A stretch of 64,000 bases of DNA from NCBI RefSeq assembly GCF_003610555.1, contig NZ_RAPQ01000008.1, positions 1,418,490-1,482,489 on the forward strand, read 5' to 3'. This DNA comes from Marinifilum flexuosum (GTDB lineage Bacteria > Bacteroidota > Bacteroidia > Bacteroidales > Marinifilaceae). Within the stretch, counting starts at the first letter, position 1; every line of letters starts with the position of its first letter. The position numbers were made by a program, and so were the translations under genes. The notes under the pieces were generated by a model. It made no database searches, was not told the DNA's origin, and saw only the letters and a program-made list of their open reading frames with translations. Shown piece by piece: positions 8,070 through 15,653 of the stretch.

Positions 8070-8258
8070 ATGACACGAGAAGAGAAGATTAAAAAAGCAG
8101 TGGCTATAGCAGTTGCTCACTATGTTGAGCAAGAAAAAGCTGAAGCATTGAAGGTTGAAAATTCAAATAGTAGTTCTTGGTCACGTACTGGCATTAAAAT
8201 GATGATGACCAAACGTAAGGTAGTACAACTTCGTGGTCGAAGTCTACGAAGTGCATAA
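8070..8258 (+). CDS. Small conserved subunit-like protein of the carboxyltransferase operon
   Basis: 62 residues: an amphipathic N-terminal helix ('EEKIKKAVAIAVAHYVEQEK'), a Ser/Asn linker containing 'SSSWSRTGIKMMM', and a basic C-terminus. It has no membrane segment, so it is not the membrane gamma subunit (OadG). The layout (helix, then a Ser-Trp linker and basic tail) recalls the small epsilon subunits of acyl-CoA carboxylases, but I infer this only from shape and position. It lies 39 bp after mmdA and 52 bp before the biotin-bearing subunit, so it is almost certainly co-transcribed and may stabilise the complex. Confidence 0.7.
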   Translation: MTREEKIKKAVAIAVAHYVEQEKAEALKVENSNSSSWSRTGIKMMMTKRKVVQLRGRSLRSA

Positions 8259-8310
8259 TTTATTTTCCTGATGCATTGGGAAAAGTATTAATTCAAAAAA
8301 AGATAAAAAG

Positions 8311-10215
8311 ATGACATTCGATAAACACGGGGTTTTAGAAATGGCCCAACTGAACTTTGACAAAGATCGTCCAAAGGCAGAGAATCCAATTAAAATTAAT
8401 GATGTAAGTTTACGTGACGGACACCAGTCGCTTTTCGCAACTCGTGGTCGTACAGAAGATATGCTGCCAGTTGCAGAAATGATCGATGATGCAGGCTATA
8501 ATGCTGTTGAAACATGGGGAGGTGCAACTTTCGATACTATGCACCGTTTCTTAGGTGAAGATCCATGGGAGCGTTTAAGAGTGTTGAAAAAGCACATGCC
8601 TAAAACTCCATTTTCAATGCTTCTTCGTGGGCAGAATGTAGTAGGATACCGTAACTATGCTGATGATGTAGTAAGAGCTTTCGTTCAGCGTTCTATTGAT
8701 AACGGTATGGATATTTTCCGTTGTTTCGATGCTTTGAATGATTTCAGAAACTTCGAAACTGCAGCTAAAGTTATTAAGGATAACAAGAAGCACTTACAAG
8801 GTGTTGTGTGTTATACTTTGAACCAACCTCGTTTAGGTGGTGAAGTATACAACATGGAATACTACATCAACAAAGTAAAAGATTTGATTGAGTTTGGTGT
8901 TGATTCTGTTTGTATTAAGGATATGGCTGGTTTGGTTGCTCCTTACGATATTTACAACTTGGTACGTGAAATCAAGAAATTCACTGATACACCAATTAAC
9001 TTGCACACTCACTTTACTTCGGGTATGGGTGACTTGGCTATTTTCAAAGCAATTGAAGCAGGTGTAGATATCGTTGATACTTGTATCGGACCTTATGCTT
9101 ACCGTACTTCTCATGCTGCTGTTGAGCCATTGATCATGTCGTTATTGGGAACTAACCGTGATTCAGGAATGGACATTAACAAGATTAATGCTATTGCTGA
9201 AGAGATGGAGAAATACATCCCTAAATATAAGCACTTAGATAACAATCCTAAGTATGCTACAACTGATATCAACGTATTGTTGCACCAAACTCCAGGAGGA
9301 ATGCTTTCTAACTTGGTGAACCAGTTGAAAGCTATGGATGCATTGGATAAACTTCCTGAAGTATTCCGTTTGCTTCCTAAAGTACGTAAGCAACTAGGTA
9401 ATATTCCATTGGTTACTCCTACATCTCAGATTGTTGGTGTACAGACAGTTAATAATGTATTGTTCGATTCTTACGAAGGAGAATATGCACAGATTACTAA
9501 AGAGGTAAAAGACCTTTGCTACGGATTGTATGGTAAAACAACTCATCCAATCGATCCTGAGGTACAGAAGAAAGCATTGAAGGATTACCCAAGAGGTGAA
9601 GAGCCAATTACAGCTCGTCCTGGATCTATTCTTGAGCCGGAAATGGAAGATGTTAAAGCTGAGTTTGGTGATCTTGCAAAAGATATCGATGACGAAGTAT
9701 TATGCGCACTTTACCCAGTAACTGGTAAGCGTTTCTTGAAATGGAAGTATGGTATGGAAGAAGTTCCAGCTGATGTAAAAGCTAAAACCATGGCTGAAGT
9801 TGAGAAAGAGCAAGAGTTGATTAGAAAAGCACTTTCTGGAGAATTGACTTCCAAAGGAAAAGGAGCTGGTCGTGAGCTTGAGGTTACAGTTGATGGCGAA
9901 ACATTTACTGTTGAAATTAATGACCCTAACGGTCCTGCAGCACCTCAATTCAAAGGTCGTAAGAAAAAAGAATCTGCCGCTGACGAAACTGCAACAGGTA
10001 GTGTTGTTGCACCAATCCCAGGTATGATTGTTGAGTGCAAAGTTAAAGTTGGCGATGAAGTTAAAGTAGGAGATACATTAGTAGTACTTGAAGCGATGAA
10101 GATGATGAATAATCTTGATGCTAAAGCTGAAGGTATTGTAAAAGAAATTAAATGTGACTCTGGCGATTCTGTTGCTAAAGGTGATTTACTTTTAGTAGTA
10201 GAGCCAAAAGCCTAA
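8311..10215 (+). CDS. Pyruvate/oxaloacetate carboxyltransferase with C-terminal biotin domain (OadA/PycB, 5S+1.3S type)
   Basis: 634 residues. The N-terminal TIM-barrel carboxyltransferase domain shows 'DVSLRDGHQS' (metal-binding Asp), 'SVCIKDMAG' (the Lys that is carbamylated in this family) and the 'LHTHFTSG' metal-binding His pair. A PYC/OAD helical domain follows (about 300-470), then an Ala/Lys linker and a biotinyl domain 'PIPGMIVECK...' with the biotin site 'LEAMKMM' (Lys about 597). It transfers carboxyl groups between biotin and pyruvate/oxaloacetate. With the 12S-type subunit encoded just upstream it would form a transcarboxylase like that of propionibacteria, with the 5S and 1.3S parts fused. 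Start at 8311 or at the internal Met 10 codons later (MAQLNF). No OadB sodium-pump gene is present here. Confidence 0.88.
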   Translation: MTFDKHGVLEMAQLNFDKDRPKAENPIKINDVSLRDGHQSLFATRGRTEDMLPVAEMIDDAGYNAVETWGGATFDTMHRFLGEDPWERLRVLKKHMPKTPFSMLLRGQNVVGYRNYADDVVRAFVQRSIDNGMDIFRCFDALNDFRNFETAAKVIKDNKKHLQGVVCYTLNQPRLGGEVYNMEYYINKVKDLIEFGVDSVCIKDMAGLVAPYDIYNLVREIKKFTDTPINLHTHFTSGMGDLAIFKAIEAGVDIVDTCIGPYAYRTSHAAVEPLIMSLLGTNRDSGMDINKINAIAEEMEKYIPKYKHLDNNPKYATTDINVLLHQTPGGMLSNLVNQLKAMDALDKLPEVFRLLPKVRKQLGNIPLVTPTSQIVGVQTVNNVLFDSYEGEYAQITKEVKDLCYGLYGKTTHPIDPEVQKKALKDYPRGEEPITARPGSILEPEMEDVKAEFGDLAKDIDDEVLCALYPVTGKRFLKWKYGMEEVPADVKAKTMAEVEKEQELIRKALSGELTSKGKGAGRELEVTVDGETFTVEINDPNGPAAPQFKGRKKKESAADETATGSVVAPIPGMIVECKVKVGDEVKVGDTLVVLEAMKMMNNLDAKAEGIVKEIKCDSGDSVAKGDLLLVVEPKA

Positions 10216-10243
10216 TGACTATTTAATTATTGAGTTTTTATGG

Positions 10244-10274
10244 CCCCCTGAAGATATTCAGGGGGTATTTTTTT
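10244..10274 (+). terminator. Terminator of the carboxyltransferase operon
   Basis: CCCCCTGAA-GATA-TTCAGGGGG followed by TATTTTTTT; perfect 9-bp stem. Confidence 0.9.
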
Positions 10275-10460
10275 GCCCTTTTGTAAACTCTTGATCGCTA
10301 ATCTCGTGTTTTTCTGATTGATTAAACAAACGACTATGATCATTAGATAAAATTGATTCAGTGATTTAATCTTTCTATTGATGAATACAGTTAATTATCT
10401 GGATATTTTTGTAGATTTGTTTGTCCAATTATTATTTAGAAACAGAATAGGTAAACATAC

Positions 10461-11453
10461 ATGGAATTTAAATCAATGAACCTAAACGAAAAATCACCTG
10501 TTGTCCCTGAAGGTGATGTTGAGAAAGTTAAATGTTTAATCGTTGGTTCTGGACCAGCTGGTTATACTGCGGCAATTTATGCTGCTAGAGCAAATTTAAA
10601 TCCTGTTGTGATTGAAGGTCTTCAGCCAGGTGGTCAGTTAACAACTACTACCGAAGTAGATAATTTCCCTGGTTATCCTCAAGGAGTAACAGGACCTGAT
10701 ATGATGGCAGATTTAAAAAAGCAGGCAGAACGCTTTGGTACAGATTGTCGTTGGGGCTTGGTTACGGCTGTTGATTTTTCGATATATCCACACAAAGTTG
10801 TAGTTGATGAGAAAAAGGTGATTGAAGCGGAGTCGGTTATCTTGGCAACGGGAGCAACTGCAAGATATCTTGGTTTCCCAACTGAAGAAAAGTACATGGG
10901 TTCTGGTGTTTCGGCTTGTGCTACCTGTGATGGCTTTTTTTACAGAGGAAAAGATGTAGCTGTAGTTGGAGGTGGCGATACTGCTGCCGAGGAGGCTACC
11001 TATCTTGCTGGCTTGTGTAATAAGGTATATTTAATTGTTCGTAAGCCATTTTTAAGAGCTTCAAAAGCCATGCAAGATCGTGTTTTTAAAACAGAGAATA
11101 TCGAGGTTTTATTTGAGCACAATACTAAAGAATTATATGGCGATGGAGTTGTAGAAGGAGCCAAGCTTATCAAGAGAATGGGAGAGGCTGATGAAGCAGA
11201 AGTGGATATTAAAATTGATGGGTTCTTCGTTGCAATTGGTCACACACCAAACTCAAAAGTATTTGCTGATTACCTAAAGACAGATGATCAGGGATATGTA
11301 ATCACAGAGCCAGATTCAACCAAAACAAATGTTCCTGGTGTATTTGCTTCCGGAGATTTAAAAGATCCTCATTATCGTCAGGCTATTACATCAGCAGGAT
11401 CTGGGTGTATGGCTGCTATGGATGCTGAGAGATTTTTAGCTGAAAGAGAGTAA
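10461..11453 (+). CDS. trxB: Thioredoxin reductase
   Basis: 330 residues. FAD-binding 'GSGPAGYTAAIYAARA', redox-active 'CATCDG' (two Cys that reduce thioredoxin), NADPH-binding 'GGGDTAAEEA' and the C-terminal FAD motif 'GVFASGDLKD' are all present and in order. It uses NADPH to reduce thioredoxin in the cytosol. The N-terminus carries about 18 extra residues before the first Rossmann strand compared with E. coli TrxB; the ATG at 10461 is used because a TAnnTTTG-type box (TAGATTTG, 10412-10419) lies a plausible distance upstream. Monocistronic: terminators lie before and after. Confidence 0.95.
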   Translation: MEFKSMNLNEKSPVVPEGDVEKVKCLIVGSGPAGYTAAIYAARANLNPVVIEGLQPGGQLTTTTEVDNFPGYPQGVTGPDMMADLKKQAERFGTDCRWGLVTAVDFSIYPHKVVVDEKKVIEAESVILATGATARYLGFPTEEKYMGSGVSACATCDGFFYRGKDVAVVGGGDTAAEEATYLAGLCNKVYLIVRKPFLRASKAMQDRVFKTENIEVLFEHNTKELYGDGVVEGAKLIKRMGEADEAEVDIKIDGFFVAIGHTPNSKVFADYLKTDDQGYVITEPDSTKTNVPGVFASGDLKDPHYRQAITSAGSGCMAAMDAERFLAERE

Positions 11454-11474
11454 GTTTATTTTAAAAATATAGTA

Positions 11475-11504
11475 AAGCCTGACTTGTAAGAGTTGGGCTT
11501 TTTT
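11475..11504 (+). terminator. Weak terminator after trxB
   Basis: AAGCC ... GGCTT (11475-11500) with an imperfect inner stem, followed by TTTT. Confidence 0.5.
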
Positions 11505-11528
11505 ATTGTATTGAGACTTCTTATTGTG

Positions 11529-11635
11529 GGGGAAGGCTTCCCCTCACTCCAGGGGATGTTACTCGTTCGCTCGAGGGGAGGACTCTTGCTCGGTCGAGGG
11601 GATGCTAACCCCTCGTTGCTGGGGAAGTTTATCCC
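11529..11635. repeat. GC-rich degenerate tandem repeats with an odd palindrome
   Basis: Starts with GGGGAAG-G-CTTCCCC (11529-11543), a palindrome with a 1-bp centre, then imperfect units of about 23 bp sharing the core (C)TCGAGGGGA: AGGGGATGTTACTCG, TCGAGGGGAGGACTC, TCGAGGGGATGCTAACCCC. Contrasts strongly in G+C with the AT-rich surroundings, in the gap between trxB and the convergent alpha-oxoamine synthase gene. Not protein-coding in any convincing way. Confidence 0.55.
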
Positions 11636-11690
11636 TGATTAATGGCGGTGCATTTTGCCTTAAAAAGTATAAAGGAATATTATTGATAAA

Positions 11691-11720
11691 AAAAAACGAC
11701 ATCCTTTCGAATGTCGTTTT
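11691..11720 (-). terminator. Terminator of the alpha-oxoamine synthase gene
   Basis: AAAACGACAT-loop-ATGTCGTTTT with a run of T on the minus strand; 22 bp past the minus-strand stop. Also symmetrical enough to work from the plus side. Confidence 0.85.
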
Positions 11721-11742
11721 TAATATCATAGTAATAGTAAGA

Positions 11743-12993
11743 TTACTGCTTGAATACATCAGCAAATTTATCTTTACTATATTTTCCGTCTTTCAATTTC
11801 TGAGCAACATCCTTAAATGCGTTAACTGTGTACTCAACATCTTCAAGAGAGTGCATTGCGGTTGGAATCAAACGAAGCAATAACTGTCCTTTTGGAATTA
11901 CTGGGTAAACTACGATAGAACAGAAAATGTTATAATTTTCTCTTAAGTCCATAGTAACCTGAGTTCCTTCTGCTACACTACCAGAAAGATAAACTGGAGT
12001 TACAGGAGATTCAGTTACACCAATATCCAAACCAGCATCTTTTAAACCAGTTTGAAGAGTATTTGCAACAGACCAAAGTTTTTCACGAAGTTCTGGCATT
12101 GTTTTCAACATATCCAAACGCTTCAATGAACCTTCAACGATAGGCATTGGAAGAGATTTAGCAAAAATTTGAGATCTCATAGTGTATCTTAGGTAAGTAC
12201 CAACTTCTTCATCACATGCGATGAATGCCCCGATACCAGCCATAGCTTTTGCGAAAGTACTAAAGTGAAGATCAACTTTGTCTTCAACACCAAAGTGTTC
12301 AATAGCACCAGCACCATTTTTACCCATTACACCGAATCCATGAGCGTCATCAACCAATAAACGGAAATTGAAATCATCTTTCATTGCACAGATTTCATCC
12401 AATTTACCTAGGTCACCTGCCATACCGAAAACACCTTCGGTAATAACAAGAATACCACCACCAGTTTTTTCAACCCATTTGGTTGCGCGTTCTAGTTCTT
12501 TACGAAGATTATCCATATCGTTGTGAGGATAAACGAAACGCTTCCCAGGGTGAAGTCTAAGACCGTCCATGATACAAGCGTGAGATTCTGAATCGTAAAC
12601 AATTACATCGTGACGACCAACAAGAGCATCGATAATAGAAACCATTCCTTGGTATCCAAAGTTCAAAAGGAAAGCATCTGGTTTTCCTACGAATTCAGCA
12701 AGTTTTGATTCTAGTTCTTCGTGGAGGCTTGTTTGTCCCGACATCATACGAGCACCCATTGGGTATGCTAATCCCCATTTTTCAGCTGCTTCTGCATCAG
12801 CTTTTCTAATTTCCGGGTGATTTGCCAAACCAATATAGTTGTTCAAACTCCATGTTAACACCTCTTTCCCACGAAACTTCATTCTTGAGTTAATTTCACC
12901 TTCCAATTTAGGGAAAGCAAAATATCCATGAGCTTGTTTTGCGTATTGCCCAATATTCCCTTTTTGGGTTTTAATTTTGTCAAAAATATCCAC
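11743..12993 (-). CDS. Alpha-oxoamine synthase family PLP enzyme (serine palmitoyltransferase / AONS-like)
   Basis: 416 residues, fold-type I PLP enzyme. Visible family marks: 'SESHACIMDG' (His that stacks on PLP), 'LLVDDAHGFGVMG' (Asp/His for the cofactor), and 'FSTFAKAMAGIG' (Schiff-base Lys). These enzymes condense an acyl-CoA or acyl-ACP with an amino acid with loss of CO2. Bacteroidota use such enzymes for sphingolipids (serine palmitoyltransferase) or sulfonolipids (cysteate acyltransferase), and for biotin (BioF) or threonine breakdown (Kbl). There are no biotin genes nearby, so a lipid role is favoured; substrate cannot be read from the sequence. Own promoter (13032-13061) and terminator. 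Confidence 0.85.
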   Translation of the reverse strand: MDIFDKIKTQKGNIGQYAKQAHGYFAFPKLEGEINSRMKFRGKEVLTWSLNNYIGLANHPEIRKADAEAAEKWGLAYPMGARMMSGQTSLHEELESKLAEFVGKPDAFLLNFGYQGMVSIIDALVGRHDVIVYDSESHACIMDGLRLHPGKRFVYPHNDMDNLRKELERATKWVEKTGGGILVITEGVFGMAGDLGKLDEICAMKDDFNFRLLVDDAHGFGVMGKNGAGAIEHFGVEDKVDLHFSTFAKAMAGIGAFIACDEEVGTYLRYTMRSQIFAKSLPMPIVEGSLKRLDMLKTMPELREKLWSVANTLQTGLKDAGLDIGVTESPVTPVYLSGSVAEGTQVTMDLRENYNIFCSIVVYPVIPKGQLLLRLIPTAMHSLEDVEYTVNAFKDVAQKLKDGKYSKDKFADVFKQ

Positions 12994-13031
12994 GATTTAT
13001 GCTTTTTTGAGTTATTTTCTTTGTAACTGTG

Positions 13032-13061
13032 CAAAAGTAATCTTTTTTGGGTTCAAACCAA
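13032..13061 (-). promoter_or_regulatory. Promoter of the alpha-oxoamine synthase gene
   Basis: On the minus strand TTG (13061-13059), 19-bp spacer, TACTTTTG (13039-13032); leader about 33 nt. Good match to the Bacteroidota consensus. Confidence 0.55.
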
Positions 13062-13122
13062 TAAATTATAAAGAATTGTATAATATACACGAGAAAGTGT
13101 GCTATATTTCATATGAAAACTT

Positions 13123-13130
13123 TATCTTTG
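13123..13130 (+). promoter_or_regulatory. Minus-7 box for the bamD-rpoZ operon
   Basis: TATCTTTG matches TAnnTTTG; no clear -33 box. It lies only 4 bp before the first ATG of bamD (13135), so transcription should start at or just after that ATG. This leaves either an almost leaderless mRNA or the second ATG (13159) as the true start. Confidence 0.4.
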
Positions 13131-13134
13131 CAAA

Positions 13135-13965
13135 ATGCAAAAAAATATAGTAGCAAGGCCTATGAGAAAAATTGTCTTACTGTTCGTGCTTTTCGCCTTC
13201 GTTTTAGGAGGATGTAGCGAGTATCAAAAGTTACTGAAAAGTTCCGATAACTCTCTGAAATACAAAAAAGCTGTTGAATATTACAGTTCGGAAGATTATG
13301 CAAAAGCAGCCACTTTGTTTGAAGAATTGCTTCCTATTTATAGAGGAACAAGTAAAGCAGAAACCATAAGTTATTACATTTCTTATTGCTCTTATGGGCA
13401 GGGAGATTATATTGGTGCTGGATATTTTTTTAGAAACTTTTTGAAAACATTTCCTGATAGTCCATATTCAGAGGAGTGCTTATATATGAGTGCATATTGT
13501 TACTATTTAGAATCGCCAAAACCGAGATTGGATCAAACACCAACGCAAGATGCTATTGATGCATTTCAGTTGTATATTAACCGATATCCAAACTCAACCA
13601 GAATTCCTAAGTGTAACGAATATATAGATGAAATGCAGGATAAATTGGTTTATAAGTCTTATTTGAGTGCAAGAAATTATTACGATAGAGAGAGATATCC
13701 TTCGGCAATTATTGCACTTCAAAATAGTATTAAAGACTACCCTGGTTCGTCACACAGAGAAGATTTAATGTTTATGCTTTTAGAATCAAAGCATCAGTTG
13801 GCTTTTAAGAGTATACCTTCGAAACAAAGAGAAAGATACAACAATGCAAAAGAAGAATATTATGCATTTGTTGATGAATACCCTGAAAGTAAGCACATGA
13901 AGCGTGCTGAAAAAATGCTAGAGGATATCGAAGCATATTTAAGTAAGTTTAATATAAATAATTAA
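13135..13965 (+). CDS. bamD: Outer membrane assembly lipoprotein BamD
   Basis: 276 residues. A lipoprotein signal peptide 'RKIVLLFVLFAFVLGGC' precedes the lipidated Cys; then TPR-like helical pairs ('DYAKAATLFEELLPIYRG', 'DYIGAGYFFRNFLKTFPDS', 'YPSAIIALQNSIKDYP') characteristic of BamD/ComL. It is part of the BAM complex that inserts beta-barrel proteins in the outer membrane. Start: the second Met (13159, MRKIV) gives a classical signal peptide and fits the promoter at 13123 better than the first Met, which adds nine residues. Followed 23 bp later by rpoZ, an arrangement conserved in Bacteroidota. Confidence 0.88.
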   Translation: MQKNIVARPMRKIVLLFVLFAFVLGGCSEYQKLLKSSDNSLKYKKAVEYYSSEDYAKAATLFEELLPIYRGTSKAETISYYISYCSYGQGDYIGAGYFFRNFLKTFPDSPYSEECLYMSAYCYYLESPKPRLDQTPTQDAIDAFQLYINRYPNSTRIPKCNEYIDEMQDKLVYKSYLSARNYYDRERYPSAIIALQNSIKDYPGSSHREDLMFMLLESKHQLAFKSIPSKQRERYNNAKEEYYAFVDEYPESKHMKRAEKMLEDIEAYLSKFNINN

Positions 13966-13988
13966 AATAGATCTAATTCTTACACAGT

Positions 13989-14324
13989 ATGGATTATAAA
14001 AAAACAAATGCAGCAAGTTCTACAGTTACTCGCAATATGAACGAATTGAGCAAAGAAGTGGGTAATGTTTATGAATCTGTAATGATCATGGCTAAAAGAT
14101 CAAACCAGATTGCTGTTGAGCTGAAAAGTGAGCTGAATAAGAAATTGCAAGAATTTGCTTCTTATACAGATAACTTGGAAGAGGTGTTTGAAAACCGTGA
14201 ACAAATTGAAATCTCGAAATACTATGAGAGATTACCAAAACCTACATTGATTGCGGTTGAGGAATTCATTAATGGAGAAATCTATTATAGAAATCCTTCT
14301 AAAGAACAAAAATCAGAAGACTAA
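13989..14324 (+). CDS. rpoZ: RNA polymerase omega subunit
   Basis: 111 residues. Contains the omega core 'GNVYESVMIMAKRSNQIA', which binds the C-terminal tail of beta', with a Bacteroidota-specific extension ('PKPTLIAVEEFINGEIYY'). Its place between bamD and coaBC is the standard Bacteroidota order. A strong terminator follows 16 bp after the stop. Confidence 0.9.
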   Translation: MDYKKTNAASSTVTRNMNELSKEVGNVYESVMIMAKRSNQIAVELKSELNKKLQEFASYTDNLEEVFENREQIEISKYYERLPKPTLIAVEEFINGEIYYRNPSKEQKSED

Positions 14325-14340
14325 TTAGTAAATAATGGTC

Positions 14341-14375
14341 AAGTTCCCTTTTGAATAAAAAGGGAACTTTTTATT
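14341..14375 (+). terminator. Strong hairpin between rpoZ and coaBC
   Basis: AAGTTCCCTTTT-GAAT-AAAAGGGAACTT, a perfect 12-bp stem, followed by TTTTATTTTTT. It ends 15 bp before the coaC start codon, so coaBC either depends on read-through or on a promoter hidden inside rpoZ/this hairpin. Confidence 0.85.
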
Positions 14376-14390
14376 TTTTAGAAATAGTTT

Positions 14391-14948
14391 ATGTTAAAGG
14401 ATAAGAATATAATTTTAGGTATTACTGCTAGCATTGCAGCATATAAAGCAGCCTCTTTGGTTCGTTTGCTAGTAAAAGAAGGTGCTAATGTTAAGGTTAT
14501 CATGACTCCATATGCGAAGGAGTTCATCTCACCAGTAACTATGGCTACTTTATCTAAGAATACAGTATTGTCTGATTTTTTTAAGCATGATGATGGTTCT
14601 TGGAATAGTCATGTTGATCTGGGGATTTGGGCAGATGTGATGATTATTGCACCAACTACCGCAAATACTATGGCCAAAATGGCACACGGTATTTGTGATA
14701 ACTTACTTCTTACAACTTACTTGTCGGCAAAATGTCCCGTTGTACACGCTCCAGCGATGGATTTGGATATGTTTAAACATCCTGCAACGCTTCGCAATAT
14801 GGATATACTTAGATCATATGGCGATACATTTATAGAGCCATCGAGTGGCGAATTAGCAAGTGGATTGTACGGAAAAGGAAGAATGGAAGAGCCGGAGATA
14901 ATTGCTCAGAAATTAAGCCAATTCTTTGAGGATAAAAAAAAAAGTTAA
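14391..14948 (+). CDS. coaBC: Phosphopantothenoylcysteine decarboxylase domain (CoaC half of CoaBC)
   Basis: 185 residues, the FMN-dependent decarboxylase half of CoaBC in coenzyme A synthesis. Visible: 'GITASIAAYKAASLVRLL' (flavin-binding start), 'WNSHVDLGIWAD' with the catalytic His, the 'APAMDLDMF' segment that corresponds to the PXMNxxMW motif, and 'GLYGKGRMEEPE'. In many homologues the flap has Cys in the region where this protein has 'ASGLYG'. The frame stops at TAA 14946-14948 directly after an A10-G run. The CoaB half continues in the -1 frame without a start codon, so the two appear to be one gene read through a frameshift (see 14934-14944). Confidence 0.88.
   Translation: MLKDKNIILGITASIAAYKAASLVRLLVKEGANVKVIMTPYAKEFISPVTMATLSKNTVLSDFFKHDDGSWNSHVDLGIWADVMIIAPTTANTMAKMAHGICDNLLLTTYLSAKCPVVHAPAMDLDMFKHPATLRNMDILRSYGDTFIEPSSGELASGLYGKGRMEEPEIIAQKLSQFFEDKKKS
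14934..14944 (+). promoter_or_regulatory. Candidate -1 frameshift (slippery) site in coaBC
   Basis: Ten A's followed by G contain the slippery heptamer A-AAA-AAG in the zero frame. GAGG (14928-14931), a Shine-Dalgarno-like stimulator, lies a few bases upstream, as at the dnaX site. The zero-frame stop TAA is at 14946-14948. Shifting by -1 (or adding one A during transcription) joins CoaC to CoaB with no lost residue of the conserved core. Confidence 0.6.
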
Positions 14949-15595
14949 GTGATAAAAAGATTTTAATCACAACAGGGCCTACTTACGAAAAAATTGATCC
15001 AGTTAGATTTATTGGTAATTTTTCATCAGGAAAAATGGGATTTGCCATTGCTGAAGAATTAGCTGAAAATGGTGCAAATGTCGTTTTGGTGAGTGGGCCA
15101 ACAGCTTTAAAAACAAAGCATCCAAATGTCAATAGAATTGATGTTGTAACTGCAGAAGAGATGTATCAGGCATCTATCGATAATTACCCTAACTGTAATG
15201 GTGGGATTATGACGGCTGCCGTAGCCGATTTTACTCCTTTAAATCCCGAAGATAGAAAAGTAAAGCGTGGAAAAGAGAATTACTCTATCGAATTAACACC
15301 TACCAAAGATATTGCAGCATCTTTAGGAAAAATAAAAGCTAAAAATCAATTTCTTGTTGGTTTTGCGCTCGAAACTAATGATGAGGAATTTAATGCAAAA
15401 TTAAAACTAGAAAAGAAAAATCTGGATTTTATTGTACTCAATTCTTTGAATGATTCGGGAGCAGGCTTTCAGCATGATACCAATAAAATATCGATTATCG
15501 ATAATGAAGGTTCAGCTAAAAAATTCGAATTGAAACCTAAGACAGAAGTTGCTAAAGATATCGTAGAAGAATTAATTCAGTTTTATGAGAAATAA
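14936..15595 (+). CDS. coaBC: Phosphopantothenate-cysteine ligase domain (CoaB half of CoaBC), no start codon of its own
   Basis: The frame opens after TAA at 14933-14935 and runs to 15595. It encodes 'ILITTGPTYEKIDPVRFIG', 'SSGKMG' (nucleotide-binding loop), 'TAAVADF' and 'KKNLDFIVLN', the signature of the CTP-dependent ligase. The first ATG (15035) lies inside 'SSGKMGFA', after the essential N-terminal Rossmann strand, and no GTG/TTG/ATG is found between the upstream stop and 15035; only an ATT exists. An independently translated CoaB would therefore lack its substrate-binding core. As CoaB is essential, either frameshifting makes a full CoaBC or the A run is mis-sequenced. Confidence 0.85.
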   Translation, partial: KKKLSDKKILITTGPTYEKIDPVRFIGNFSSGKMGFAIAEELAENGANVVLVSGPTALKTKHPNVNRIDVVTAEEMYQASIDNYPNCNGGIMTAAVADFTPLNPEDRKVKRGKENYSIELTPTKDIAASLGKIKAKNQFLVGFALETNDEEFNAKLKLEKKNLDFIVLNSLNDSGAGFQHDTNKISIIDNEGSAKKFELKPKTEVAKDIVEELIQFYEK

Positions 15596-15653
15596 GTTGG
15601 CATCTGTTTCGTTATAATTTTTAACTTTAGCTGTGAACTTTTGATTTATTATT

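Noticed and set aside
11524-11883. 119-codon plus-strand frame overlapping the GC-rich tandem repeats
   Set aside because: It runs across the repeat, a terminator and the 3' end of the convergent alpha-oxoamine synthase gene; composition follows the repeat, not a protein.
14941-15035. Independent start for a separate CoaB protein
   Set aside because: No ATG, GTG or TTG in the frame before 15035, and 15035 lies within the conserved core.
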